Positions 8,729 through 18,011 of a DNA stretch of 64,000 nucleotides are shown piece after piece. The stretch is from Sphingobacterium bovisgrunnientis. Its GTDB lineage: Bacteria > Bacteroidota > Bacteroidia > Sphingobacteriales > Sphingobacteriaceae. Below the pieces are notes generated by a model, which worked only from the letters and a program-made list of their open reading frames with translations, had not been told where the DNA came from and ran no database searches. The stretch spans positions 19,695-83,694 of the forward strand of contig NZ_WUQY01000015.1 of the NCBI RefSeq assembly GCF_009829085.1, written 5' to 3'. Within the stretch, counting starts at the first letter, position 1; each line of letters opens with the position of its first letter. A program made the translations under genes and the position numbers.

Positions 8729-9769
8729 TTATTTCTTAATATTTCTCTCGTCTAATGCTTTTTGGAATTTACGGGCATTCACCAAATGTTCTGCTACAGT
8801 CACAGCGAAAGCATGGTAACCCGAAAAATCTTCTTTTGCACACATATAAATATAATTGTGGTCTGCTGGGTTTAATACCGCATCGATTGCTACAATAGGT
8901 GGCATATTAATAGGACCTGGAGGTAATCCTTTGAATCGATATGTATTATAGGGATTGTCAATAGTCAAATGTCGATTCAGCACACGTCTTATTGTAAAAT
9001 CATTATTCGCAAATATGACAGTAGGATCCGCTTGTAATAGCATACCTTTTTTCAATCTATTCAAATACAGACCAGCGATCATCGGCATTTCATCGTTGTG
9101 CAACGCTTCACCACGCACTATCGATGCAAGAATTGAGACTTCAGCAGGTGTTAAATTTTGTTGTTTTGCTTTTTCTAAACGTTCTGCTGTCCAAAACTTT
9201 TTATATTCTTCACTAAATCTTTCTAAAATTTTGTCCGCTGATGTATTCCAATAGATTTGGTATGTATTTGGAATAAACATTGTGTAAAAATTGTCTTTCG
9301 TGAAACCGTATTTTTCAGCTTCTAACTCGTTCGTAAGTAGAGATATGAATTGCACTGAATCTGGTTCGAAATTGCGTCCTAGGAAACCCGCAAAATCCTC
9401 TTTTAATCTAATATTAGAAAAACGAAGCGAAACTGCTTCTTGATAACCACCACGTAAATTACCTACTAATCTACGGTTACTCATTCCTTTCTCAAGTTTG
9501 TAACGACCCGCTTTTACTGTGGTAGGATATTTCATCGTTTTCGCTACATAATCGAATTCGTCAGCATCTTTTACTATATTTTCTGTGCGAATTCTTCTAA
9601 GGACATTCTCGTAAGTATCATTAGTATGTACGTAAAGATATTTTTGTGCGTCTGTAACCGAAGCACCCAAAAATATTTGATATACTTTATACCCAACAAT
9701 TAATCCGATAGCAAAAATTATTGCAATAGTTATTCCTATCCATTTAGGAAACTTTTTCGTTGTAGCCAT
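8729..9769 (-). CDS. mltG: Endolytic murein transglycosylase MltG
   Basis: 346 residues with one N-terminal membrane span (about 11-30), a LysM-like/YceG N-domain and the YceG catalytic domain. The conserved ASIVRGEA segment holds the catalytic Glu221; downstream LNRLKKGMLLQADPTV and YNTYRFKGLPPGPI are family hallmarks. It cleaves nascent glycan strands at the inner membrane and is thought to end strand growth. It follows the PASTA protein by 4 nt, and the D-Ala-D-Ala ligase lies divergent just beyond, so this is a small cell-wall cluster. Confidence 0.95.
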   Translation of the reverse strand: MATTKKFPKWIGITIAIIFAIGLIVGYKVYQIFLGASVTDAQKYLYVHTNDTYENVLRRIRTENIVKDADEFDYVAKTMKYPTTVKAGRYKLEKGMSNRRLVGNLRGGYQEAVSLRFSNIRLKEDFAGFLGRNFEPDSVQFISLLTNELEAEKYGFTKDNFYTMFIPNTYQIYWNTSADKILERFSEEYKKFWTAERLEKAKQQNLTPAEVSILASIVRGEALHNDEMPMIAGLYLNRLKKGMLLQADPTVIFANNDFTIRRVLNRHLTIDNPYNTYRFKGLPPGPINMPPIVAIDAVLNPADHNYIYMCAKEDFSGYHAFAVTVAEHLVNARKFQKALDERNIKK

Positions 9770-9773
9770 TTTA

Positions 9774-10553
9774 TTAATTTGGATTATTTTGAGTTGGTGT
9801 AATATCGTTGCCTAATTCTAAATTAATTGGTGATCCAATACTAATGAATCTGGAAGTAGAGTCAGGAGATTGGCTGATTACGCGGGCTGATGCAGTATCT
9901 ATTATGTTTCCGGTGATCTTGCCTAATGTTAGTCCTAGCCCAGCTAATGCAAACTTTGCTTCTACTAAAGTATAATTAGTTAATGTTGGTATTTCCACTT
10001 CGTTAGCGCCACGTCCATTACCAAGAACAAGCGTGATTTTAGAGCCTTTAGCTATAAGACGACCTGTTTTGATGGTCTGACCAGCAAATTTAGCGTCCAA
10101 TACAACATCTCTGGCAATATCATTGATGTAAATGGTATCACCAATTTTTAACGAAGCATTATTAATAATTGCTTGGGCTTCTATAAAATTCTTTTCGATA
10201 ATATTAGGGAATTCAACATCTGGTGCAACTTCGGTAATGATTGTTAAGTAAATTGTTCGTCCACTTTTAACTAATGCAGTCGCTGAAGGGTTCTGCTCGA
10301 TTACTAATCCTGGTTTTGCATCCATTTGGTATACAGAGTCTACCTTATATTCCAAACCTGCTTTGTCTAATACTTCTTTAGCCTCGCTGATGGTTAGTCC
10401 TTTTAATAAAGGCACTTCTTGTGCATCACCATGTTTGGTATAAATTCTAAGTCCAATATATACAGCTAGGAAAAAAACTGCAATTACAATCATTGCATAA
10501 ATTAGATTTTTTCTGAATACATCAGTTTTAAGATATAATAATATTTTGGACAT
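9774..10553 (-). CDS. Membrane-anchored PASTA-domain protein
   Basis: 259 residues: cytoplasmic N-terminus, one span (about 17-37), then three PASTA repeats (about 45-110, 113-180, 183-250), each starting with a VPxLxGLT-like or FPNI..N pattern and ending in a short beta strand. PASTA domains bind peptidoglycan or beta-lactams. In Gram-positives they sit on Ser/Thr kinases or PBPs; here there is neither a kinase nor a transpeptidase domain, as is usual for Bacteroidota members. It heads the mltG operon and is divergent from ddl, supporting a wall-synthesis role. The exact function is unknown. Confidence 0.88.
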   Translation of the reverse strand: MSKILLYLKTDVFRKNLIYAMIVIAVFFLAVYIGLRIYTKHGDAQEVPLLKGLTISEAKEVLDKAGLEYKVDSVYQMDAKPGLVIEQNPSATALVKSGRTIYLTIITEVAPDVEFPNIIEKNFIEAQAIINNASLKIGDTIYINDIARDVVLDAKFAGQTIKTGRLIAKGSKITLVLGNGRGANEVEIPTLTNYTLVEAKFALAGLGLTLGKITGNIIDTASARVISQSPDSTSRFISIGSPINLELGNDITPTQNNPN

Positions 10554-10655
10554 CCCTTCGTGTTTTTATTTTGATGATGTAAAGTTAAGTTATCTATAGG
10601 GGATTAACCTAACGAATATTCAGCAAAAATATTCGTTTTTCCGTGTATCACAAAT

Positions 10656-10663
10656 TATATTTG
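10656..10663 (+). promoter_or_regulatory. -7 box of the ddl promoter
   Basis: TATATTTG matches TAnnTTTG exactly and ends 18 nt before the ddl ATG. The leader would be about a dozen nucleotides. Confidence 0.65.
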
Positions 10664-10681
10664 CGAACAGAATCCCTTAAC

Positions 10682-11686
10682 ATGAAAACAAAAGTAGCAT
10701 TAGTCACAGGTGGATATACAGGTGAAGCTGAAGTATCTTACAAAAGTTCAAAATTCGTCTACAGCCAATTAGACAAAGATAAATACGATATATATATAAT
10801 CGATATCACTCCCGAAGGTTGGTTTTATACCGATGCTGAAGGCGTCAAGCATACAGTTATCAAAGATGATTTTTCATTGTTGTTAAATAATGTTAAAATC
10901 AACTTTGATGTCGCATTTATCATTTTGCATGGAACACCTGGCGAAGATGGGCGTTTACAAGGATATTTTGATATGGTCGGTTTACCGTACACATCGTGCA
11001 ATGCATTGACTTCTTCCTTAACGATGAATAAAGGGTATACGAAATCAATCATAGCTGATATTCCCGAATTAAATGTCGCAAAATCAGTTTTATTATTCGA
11101 AAATCATAGAAATGAAGCTGTTCAATTAGTCGAAGAAAAATTAGCGTTGCCTTATTTTGTGAAACCCAATGCTGGAGGTTCAAGTATCGGAATGAGCAAA
11201 GTAAAAGTTGCTGAAGAATTACAAGAAGCTATTGATAAAGCTTATGATGCTGAAAATACAGGCGCTCAAGTGTTGGTGGAAGAGTTTGTGTCGGGTAGAG
11301 AATTTTCACAAGGGATTTTTAGAAACGCAATAGGTGAATTGGTGGTGCTTCCTGCTACTGAAGTTAAAATTACACGTGAGTTTTTTGATTTCGAAGCCAA
11401 GTATGTTCCTGGGTTAACGGAAGAAATTACTCCCGCTGATTTGACGCAAGAGCAACAAGAACGTGCTGCACGAATTATCATAGAAATTTACATACGTCTG
11501 AATTGCAAAGGTATGGTGCGTGTGGATTTCTTCTTGGAAAATGAAACGGATAAATTTTATTTTATTGAAATTAATACCATCCCTGGACAAACTGCTCAAA
11601 GTTTTATTCCACAGCAAGTAAGAGCTTTCGGTATGAAAGAATCTGATTTCTACGCAGAATTGATTGAGGCTGCTTTGGTGAAATAA
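10682..11686 (+). CDS. ddl: D-alanine--D-alanine ligase
   Basis: ATP-grasp enzyme that joins two D-alanines for the peptidoglycan stem peptide; 334 residues from ATG 10682. An in-frame extension to 10643 exists but lies inside the promoter, so it was not used. Motifs: N-terminal VALVTGGYTGEAEVS, HGTPGEDG (substrate loop), KPNAGGSSIGMSKV (ATP-grasp), and VDFFLE...FIEINTIPGQT with metal-binding Glu/Asn. TGG at the position often occupied by GGxSxE is slightly atypical but common in Bacteroidota. It is divergent from the PASTA-mltG operon and ends at a strong hairpin shared with the opposing M14 gene. Confidence 0.96.
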   Translation: MKTKVALVTGGYTGEAEVSYKSSKFVYSQLDKDKYDIYIIDITPEGWFYTDAEGVKHTVIKDDFSLLLNNVKINFDVAFIILHGTPGEDGRLQGYFDMVGLPYTSCNALTSSLTMNKGYTKSIIADIPELNVAKSVLLFENHRNEAVQLVEEKLALPYFVKPNAGGSSIGMSKVKVAEELQEAIDKAYDAENTGAQVLVEEFVSGREFSQGIFRNAIGELVVLPATEVKITREFFDFEAKYVPGLTEEITPADLTQEQQERAARIIIEIYIRLNCKGMVRVDFFLENETDKFYFIEINTIPGQTAQSFIPQQVRAFGMKESDFYAELIEAALVK

Positions 11687-11700
11687 AATAAATTGCCATA

Positions 11701-11740
11701 AACAATAAGAGCAAGTTCTTATGAGCTTGCTCTTATTGTT
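11701..11740. terminator. Bidirectional terminator between ddl and the M14 peptidase
   Basis: 15-bp perfect stem (AACAATAAGAGCAAG at 11701-11715 and complement at 11726-11740) with a 10-nt loop and T-rich flank on the plus side. It lies between convergent genes and can serve both. Confidence 0.85.
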
Positions 11741-14365
11741 TTAATACAAATTGTTGAACAACAATTTAAATGTAACGTGAGCTTGCGCTCGAAAAGTAAT
11801 GTCAGGCGTGAAAACCGTGATTTTGCCCTTTCCTATACTTTTTTCAAAGCCTAGGATACCATCTTTAAGGTGTTTTTCACCCCAAGACCAACCACTTTTT
11901 AATACTTTATCCGAAGAAAACCATAAAAGAGGTTTGATCGAAGAATCTTGAATGCGATACACATTATTATTTGCGAAATAAAAATCAATTTCTTCAGGAT
12001 AACCAAGACCTGATTTGCTAGAATTATCCACATTAGCCTTTAGTACAGAGCCAGGTGTATAGTAAACTTCGCGTTTCAGCGGTTTGTTTTCATTATCCAC
12101 CAAATGATTAGTTACCTCAATTTTTAAATCTTCCACAATGCTTGAGCTATTTCCTATTGATATAAGATGACCACCGTTTTTGATGAATTTTTCTAATTGG
12201 GGAACTGTTTTTTCTTCAGTCATATTTCCCCACCGCGAAGCATATTCTTCTGGGATATTATCAGGAATAGGATTAGAAGAAGTTCTTACAAGCGCATTAC
12301 TCGGTAATAAAATTACATCAAATTCTTTGTTTAAATCTCCTTTATCCAATTCTGGTGCATAGATAACTTTGTAATCAAATCCATATTTTTCAAATATATA
12401 ACGCGTCCAGCCAGAAGGCATACTTCCACCATAAGTATCCCACAGGCCAATCCGTAATACTTTAATTGTTTTCACATCAGAAGGTAATTTATCTATTCTT
12501 TTGGTTGCAAGACTTGAGCTTGAAAGTAGTTCTTTCGAAAATGCATTATTCGCTACAATGAATTCACCTTTGTTTGTACGGTAAACTTTAATTTTCTTCT
12601 TAATCAGTTCGTTAATTACACGAAAGCTTTCGTTATCTTGATTCGAAAGAGTTAGGAATTTTCCCTCTGCAATAGGTTGTTGAATTATTTTTAAAGGTTC
12701 ACCAAACGGTAAAATCGTGAAATTTTCAGTTATTTCCTCAAAGACACGATCAAAATTGATGTGCATCAAATAAGCCAATGTCCATCCAGCAGCATCGTAA
12801 GGTGGAATAGGAGGGCCTCCAGCATATTCAAAATCATTCGGGTGATCTTGTGCCTCAAACATATCTAAGATATGAGGTCGAAAGGCTTGATTTGTCTTAA
12901 TGATATAACTTTGCGCTGGGTAGTTCTTGCCATTGACACTAAATGATTCATTGGCTTTTTCGATACGAATTCCATTTGCAGAAAGTGCATTTAAAAATCG
13001 TAATGTTGTCGCTGGATTATACTGCTGCGCAGAAATGATATACGCACGTGGATCACGGTGTTTTGGATTTTTTAGTAATGAGTCAATCGCTTGTTTGGGA
13101 TTGCCGCGTTGATTTTTTAGTTTTTCATCTTGCGCTTTTAGATTTTCAATAGCTTTTTCCACCACAGCGACTTTACTAGGTGACAAGGACCAAGTATCTT
13201 GATTGCCTTTTTCTATGGAGTTTCTACCCATTCTATAGATATTAAACAACAATTCTTCTTTAAATTTTGCAGCATAATTTAAAACAGCGTAATTCAACGA
13301 AGTAGAATATTCAATGGATTGTTTGAAGTGCCATGTTTGGGGAATGACTGGATAATGTGTATTGCTATTTGGAATTAATCGTGACGGTACTAATGGAATT
13401 TCAAAAGGATTGGGTCCACCAATAATTTCGGTAAGTAAGCCAATGGTATTATGAAAATAAGTTGTGGTCCGCAATCCGCCATTATACCAAGTTGAGAAAA
13501 CAGAACCCCCACGCTGGGTATAACCAGGTTTATTTTCGGCATATAATCGCGAAGCCATAGCTGCCCCCAATGATTCAATTCCTGTAATCACAAGTGGATC
13601 AAATACATAATTAAACGGATCACGATAAGGAGCGCCTGCTACAACCGCACCAGCAGGTGCTGTTTGGTGATGGTTGTACATTATTTGTGGATTCCACTCA
13701 ATGAATAACTGCTTTGCGATATTCTGTGATTCTTTCAAATTCAACATAAAGAAATCCCGATTGTTATCATGTCCTGCATACTTTTGATAGAGTTTTGGCA
13801 AATTGGCTAATGATCTTTTTTCCGGTACAGATTCACGCATATACCAATTGCTAACTAATTCTTGCCCATCTGGATTTGCATGGGTCAGAAGTATGATGCT
13901 ATTTTCAAGTATATTTTTTGTTTCATCATCGCTTTGACTTGCCAGAAGATAGGCGATTTGGATGAGTTGGTGCATCGCAACAGTTTCTGTCGAATGCAAT
14001 CCACCGTCAATCCATACCACAGATTTTCCATCTTTGGCTAATTTCTTTGCTTCAGTTTCAGGTAATTCAGCACGTACTAATTTTTGTGCTATGGATTGGT
14101 AATGGTCAAGTTTGGTGAGATTCTCTGGTGCGGAAATAATGAGCATAGGTTGCTCTCTGCCTTCTTCTGTCTTACCAATAACTTTATAGCGAATTCGATC
14201 AGATTGTTTAGCTATTTTTTTGAAATAAGCTTCCGTTTGAGTGAAGTTAGCTAAATGATAATCATCTCCAATAGCAAAGCCAAAATGTTCTTTTGGAGTT
14301 GTGATTTGCGCTTGGGAAAAAGTGATTTGCGCAATAAATAGAATTACAAGGTATATTTTCTTCAT
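11741..14365 (-). CDS. Secreted M14-family zinc carboxypeptidase-like protein
   Basis: 874 residues from ATG 14365, where a clean signal peptide begins (MKKIYLVILFIAQITFSQAQ); a longer in-frame start at 14428 adds residues with no signal function. The M14 domain (about 25-370) shows zinc ligands in HSTE (DGGLHSTETVAMH) and the later NHHQTAP histidine, the substrate arginine region NNRDFFML, and the TEI glutamate near GLLTEIIGG. The C-terminal half (about 400-874) has a class I glutamine-amidotransferase-like fold, as is usual in large M14 members of Bacteroidota. It is probably periplasmic or surface located and trims peptides; substrate unknown. Confidence 0.88.
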   Translation of the reverse strand: MKKIYLVILFIAQITFSQAQITTPKEHFGFAIGDDYHLANFTQTEAYFKKIAKQSDRIRYKVIGKTEEGREQPMLIISAPENLTKLDHYQSIAQKLVRAELPETEAKKLAKDGKSVVWIDGGLHSTETVAMHQLIQIAYLLASQSDDETKNILENSIILLTHANPDGQELVSNWYMRESVPEKRSLANLPKLYQKYAGHDNNRDFFMLNLKESQNIAKQLFIEWNPQIMYNHHQTAPAGAVVAGAPYRDPFNYVFDPLVITGIESLGAAMASRLYAENKPGYTQRGGSVFSTWYNGGLRTTTYFHNTIGLLTEIIGGPNPFEIPLVPSRLIPNSNTHYPVIPQTWHFKQSIEYSTSLNYAVLNYAAKFKEELLFNIYRMGRNSIEKGNQDTWSLSPSKVAVVEKAIENLKAQDEKLKNQRGNPKQAIDSLLKNPKHRDPRAYIISAQQYNPATTLRFLNALSANGIRIEKANESFSVNGKNYPAQSYIIKTNQAFRPHILDMFEAQDHPNDFEYAGGPPIPPYDAAGWTLAYLMHINFDRVFEEITENFTILPFGEPLKIIQQPIAEGKFLTLSNQDNESFRVINELIKKKIKVYRTNKGEFIVANNAFSKELLSSSSLATKRIDKLPSDVKTIKVLRIGLWDTYGGSMPSGWTRYIFEKYGFDYKVIYAPELDKGDLNKEFDVILLPSNALVRTSSNPIPDNIPEEYASRWGNMTEEKTVPQLEKFIKNGGHLISIGNSSSIVEDLKIEVTNHLVDNENKPLKREVYYTPGSVLKANVDNSSKSGLGYPEEIDFYFANNNVYRIQDSSIKPLLWFSSDKVLKSGWSWGEKHLKDGILGFEKSIGKGKITVFTPDITFRAQAHVTFKLLFNNLY

Positions 14366-14455
14366 CAACTTAGAAAATTGGTGGTGTTGAATAAAGATAA
14401 ATAAGAATGCTGGAATTGTATCGTCCAAAAACTAGGTCATTAGAATTGTTACATT

Positions 14456-15058
14456 CTATTTTTCGACGATAGTTCGAAAAGTAAGGTTGATACGTGGCGA
14501 ATTAACTCTCTTGGTCGGTGGTAGCCGATGCAGCCAATTCGTTTGAGTCTCATCTTTCATTATTAAGAGAGAGCCATTTTCCAAAATTAGATCAATTTTT
14601 TCTGTAGTAGTTTTATGTTTAAAAGAAAATTTTCGTTCTGCCCCAAAACTCAAAGATGCAATAGCTCCGTTTCTCTTTAAATCTTTTTCACCATCACTAT
14701 GCCATGCCATACCTTCGCTGCCATCGTGATATAGGTTCAGCAGACAAGAATTAAAAGTTTCTCCACATATCTTCTCTACTAGACATTTCAGTTCTAAAAG
14801 TATAGTGTTCCACGGGGAAGCTACTTTTTCAATGCCAGAATATTTATAGTTGAATGCCTTATTGCCGTACCAAGCTACCTTACGTTTGGTGGTTACTAAC
14901 TTTCCAAAAATAATCGCTTGATCATGTTGCCAGTCTATTTGATTTAATAAGCTCTGAAAGTAGTGGTCTGGATTTGCAATAACATTCCCATAGTAATTAA
15001 CTGTTCCATCATGAGGCAAATGATTTTTGAATGGATCGGCTGTGTTAAAAAGTTTCAT
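14456..15058 (-). CDS. alkB: AlkB-type 2-oxoglutarate/Fe(II) dioxygenase
   Basis: About 200 residues. It repairs N-alkylated bases by oxidative demethylation. The iron site HSD (WHSDGEKDL) plus a later His (NWLHRLPPTKR) and the RINLTFR arginines that bind 2-oxoglutarate are all present; the NLYHDGSEGMAWHSDGE block is typical of AlkB homologues. Start chosen at ATG 15058 rather than the GTG at 15061. The gene overlaps the end of the AraC-Ogt gene by 14 nt, so the two are translationally coupled and form a DNA-alkylation repair unit. Confidence 0.93.
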   Translation of the reverse strand: MKLFNTADPFKNHLPHDGTVNYYGNVIANPDHYFQSLLNQIDWQHDQAIIFGKLVTTKRKVAWYGNKAFNYKYSGIEKVASPWNTILLELKCLVEKICGETFNSCLLNLYHDGSEGMAWHSDGEKDLKRNGAIASLSFGAERKFSFKHKTTTEKIDLILENGSLLIMKDETQTNWLHRLPPTKRVNSPRINLTFRTIVEK

Positions 15059-15905
15059 CACTACTTACATTAATCTTCGCATTTTCCCAGCCGATAATGG
15101 CTGTTTTGCGAATCGGTCCCCACATATAACCACCGAACAATCCAGAAGTTTGAATGACACGGTGACAAGGTATCAGAAAAGCTATTGGATTGCTTCCAAT
15201 GGCTGTACCTACAGCTCTTGAAGATTTTGGATTGCCAATTCGTTGCGCGATGTCTCCATAAGTTTGGAGCTGACCTTGTGGGATTTTTAATAAAGCTTCC
15301 CAGACTTTTAGTTGAAAGGGAGTTCCTTTTAAATGCAAATGAAGTGGAGAGGTCAATGTTGCAGTATTGGTGAAAAAATGAATTACTTCTTGATGGATAG
15401 ACATTTCTTGATGAATGATTTGCGCATTCGCGAAATTTTGCAGCAAACTTTGAATCGGATTTTCTTGCTCATCAATAAAGGAAATATGACAAATTCCTTT
15501 TTGAGTCGAAGCAATACAAATTTCGCCAAAAGGTGTGGTTTGTGTGCTGTAATATATAACTAAGGAAGCTCCAGCATTTTTAAATTCAGCGGGAGTCATA
15601 CTTTCTATATTCACAAAGAGTTCGTGCAAGCGACTTGAACTACTTAATCCTGTTTCATATGTTGCCTCTTCTGTAGACTTTGATTCTTGAAGAATTTTCT
15701 TGGCGTATTGCAAACTTATAAACTGCAAAAATTTCTTAGGCGTAGTACCTGCCCATTCTTGAAATAAACGTTGGAAGTGAAAAGGACTCAAATGCACATT
15801 TTCAGCAATTTCTTCCAAACTAGGTTGTTGTTTGAAATTAGCTTGAATGAAAGCAATTGCTTTGGCTATTCTATTGTAATTCAGTATATCTTGTGACATC
15901 TCCAT
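15045..15905 (-). CDS. AraC-type regulator fused to O6-methylguanine-DNA methyltransferase (Ada-like)
   Basis: About 286 residues. An N-terminal AraC HTH domain (about 10-105, SPFHFQRLFQEW) is fused to a DNA-alkyltransferase domain (about 115-280) with the suicide cysteine in IPCHRV. The methylphosphotriester-sensing zinc domain of E. coli Ada is missing, so methylation sensing must differ or rely on the single active-site cysteine. The frame also opens at a TTG at 15911; ATG 15905 or 15899 is preferred. Translationally coupled to alkB downstream. Such fusions are common in Bacteroidota, annotated as bifunctional transcriptional activator/DNA repair protein. Confidence 0.92.
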   Translation of the reverse strand: MEMSQDILNYNRIAKAIAFIQANFKQQPSLEEIAENVHLSPFHFQRLFQEWAGTTPKKFLQFISLQYAKKILQESKSTEEATYETGLSSSSRLHELFVNIESMTPAEFKNAGASLVIYYSTQTTPFGEICIASTQKGICHISFIDEQENPIQSLLQNFANAQIIHQEMSIHQEVIHFFTNTATLTSPLHLHLKGTPFQLKVWEALLKIPQGQLQTYGDIAQRIGNPKSSRAVGTAIGSNPIAFLIPCHRVIQTSGLFGGYMWGPIRKTAIIGWENAKINVSSDETF

Positions 15906-16005
15906 ATTCAAATGTCCTACTTCTTTTTCGCCTACACAATCCGAAAATTGCTGAAAATAAATTATATGTCATTCCAACGAATGAGGACTGGAATGACGGT
16001 ACAAA

Positions 16006-16713
16006 TTATTTCCTTGGTTCCATTCTTACTAAAAACTGATCATTCTCATCTTCGAAAAGAATCTGAACGACCCAACCTTCCTCATGCGCTACTTTGATTA
16101 ATGTTTTTTGATCCAAGTAAAGCCATTTGAAAGGTTCCCCTTTGACTCCATTAAATTCATATTGGTAACCAATTTCTCCAAAATAATATTCAGGTCTTTG
16201 GATGCGGTATTCGTCATACAAATAGGAGATGTCAGAGCTGTCAAAAAGCAATTGACCTTTTTCGGATAATAATTTTTTACTGTGAGCTAATAATTCACGA
16301 AATCCATCTAGCGATCCCGCTAAACCAATTCCATTCATCAAAAATAAAAGTGTGTCGTATTGCTGATCTGCTAAATCAAAGAAATCTTGCTGTACAATTT
16401 TTTGCACACCACGTTGTTGCATGATATTACATGCCGTTTGCGAAATTTCTAATGCTGTAACATCAAATTTCTTCTCTTGAAGATACAATGCATGCGCACC
16501 AACACCTGCGCCCACATCCAAGACTTTACCATCACAAAGTGATAGTGCGATAAATTCCAATTCTGGGAAATCTTCTGAATCTCGAAAAAACACTTCTACC
16601 GGCATTTCTTCGATATCACCGTAAGTGCTGTGCAATAATAAAGGTGAGCTTAATTCTTCCTTCTCAAAATATTCGGCAAGTGCTTCGCCGTAAACGTCTC
16701 TATGTGTGCTCAT
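16006..16713 (-). CDS. Class I SAM-dependent methyltransferase
   Basis: 235 residues with a Rossmann-type methyltransferase core; the SAM motif VLDVGAGVGAHALYL is at about 70-85, followed by ALEIS (motif II) and QQDFFDL (motif III). Substrate is not evident. Start is ATG 16713; it overlaps the 3' end of pncB by 14 nt, so the two are coupled. Nothing in the sequence ties it to NAD metabolism beyond this overlap. Confidence 0.85.
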   Translation of the reverse strand: MSTHRDVYGEALAEYFEKEELSSPLLLHSTYGDIEEMPVEVFFRDSEDFPELEFIALSLCDGKVLDVGAGVGAHALYLQEKKFDVTALEISQTACNIMQQRGVQKIVQQDFFDLADQQYDTLLFLMNGIGLAGSLDGFRELLAHSKKLLSEKGQLLFDSSDISYLYDEYRIQRPEYYFGEIGYQYEFNGVKGEPFKWLYLDQKTLIKVAHEEGWVVQILFEDENDQFLVRMEPRK

Positions 16714-17878
16714 CAATCTGTAAATATCTTTTTGCTAATTCAATCTCTTCGGGATCTCCTGTATGTTTCATTGCTTCGTCCGAAAGTTTGATAACGGGAG
16801 TCCATTCGCCATCTTCTGGTAGTGTTTCAGTCATTTTCAACACAATATTCATACGTTCTAAACCTACATCATTCGTGAAGTCTGTCCCGATACCGAAGGA
16901 TATTCCTATTTTTCCTTTGCAAAAGTTGACAATACGTTCAACTTTATTATAGTCCAAGCCATCGGAGAAAATGATGGTTTTAGAATTTGGATCTATTCCT
17001 TTACTGATATAATGGTTGATTGTTTTTTGCGCAAATTCAATTGCATCCCCCGAATCATGACGCACACCATCAAATAATTTGGTCAATTTTTTATCAAATT
17101 GTTTGAAAAAAGCTTCTGTAGTATACGTATCTGATAAGGCAATTCCCAAATCTCCACGATAGACATCTGCCCAATTTTCCAACCCCAATAAGTTTGCCAT
17201 TTTGTAACCAAACTTTGCGGCATGAAACATAAACCATTCGTGTGCATGCGTGCCTATGGGCTTGGTCTGGTATTTCATTGCCAAATACACATTGCTCGTT
17301 CCAATGAAGGTTTTTGAATTGTGGTTTTTAAGTGTTTTTATAACCAAATCATGAACAGCAAAAGAATGTCTTCTTCGAGTTCCGAAATCTGCTATTGTAA
17401 TATCCAGCTTGTCGTATTTCTGCATTTTGCTTTCAACAATTGTAGCGACTTCTTCGTCAGACACACGCTGTAGGCCAGTGGTTTCGTAATACAATTCGCA
17501 GATCAACGACATAATCGGTACTTCCCACAGAATTGTGCGGTACCAATATCCTTCGATTTTTACCGTCAATTCGGGTCCTTCTTGCGTAACCGTTACTTCA
17601 TCTGGATCATAGCGATAACCTTGAAGAAAATCGAAATAAGTTGGATCAATATAAGGACATGTTTCTGCAAAGAAATTTTTCTCCTCTCTCGATAATTTCA
17701 ATTTTCCTAATTCTTGAATAGCTTCTTTCAGCTTCTCTCCAAACCCATCAGGGTATTGATGTTTTCCTCTATTGATAAACTGATATTTAGCTTTTGCTCT
17801 TGGGAATAATTTGATCACTGCATACTGCATGGTGAACTTATAGAAATCATTATCTAATATGGATTCGAGTTTTGCCAT
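16700..17878 (-). CDS. pncB: Nicotinate phosphoribosyltransferase
   Basis: 392 residues, normal length. First step of the Preiss-Handler NAD salvage route: nicotinate + PRPP + ATP to nicotinate mononucleotide. Motifs: N-terminal DNDFYKFTMQYAV, the GTRRRHSF segment that holds the autophosphorylated histidine, GTSNVYLA, and DGVRHDSGDA for phosphoribosyl binding. Cytoplasmic. It is followed by the overlapping methyltransferase gene and has a 133-nt gap from the terminator of the DUF6600 gene upstream. Confidence 0.96.
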   Translation of the reverse strand: MAKLESILDNDFYKFTMQYAVIKLFPRAKAKYQFINRGKHQYPDGFGEKLKEAIQELGKLKLSREEKNFFAETCPYIDPTYFDFLQGYRYDPDEVTVTQEGPELTVKIEGYWYRTILWEVPIMSLICELYYETTGLQRVSDEEVATIVESKMQKYDKLDITIADFGTRRRHSFAVHDLVIKTLKNHNSKTFIGTSNVYLAMKYQTKPIGTHAHEWFMFHAAKFGYKMANLLGLENWADVYRGDLGIALSDTYTTEAFFKQFDKKLTKLFDGVRHDSGDAIEFAQKTINHYISKGIDPNSKTIIFSDGLDYNKVERIVNFCKGKIGISFGIGTDFTNDVGLERMNIVLKMTETLPEDGEWTPVIKLSDEAMKHTGDPEEIELAKRYLQIDEHT

Positions 17879-17956
17879 AAGAAGTAATTATAAAGTTGAA
17901 ATCCCAAATAAGATGAAATTGTTCGACCAAAATTTAATCGAAAATACATAAAAAAA

Positions 17957-17980
17957 GCGAGCTAAGATGTCCTAGCCCGC
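17957..17980 (-). terminator. Terminator of the DUF6600 gene
   Basis: Stem GCGAGCTA (17957-17964) with TAGCCCGC (17973-17980), one mismatch, followed on the minus strand by a run of seven T. It ends transcription of the gene at 18012-19448. Confidence 0.7.
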
Positions 17981-18011
17981 TAAATAGATGAATTATGATT
18001 TTATTCTTATA

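Noticed and set aside
10643..10681. Longer N-terminus for the D-Ala-D-Ala ligase
   Set aside because: The extension would span the -7 box and lacks homology; the ATG at 10682 matches the family start.
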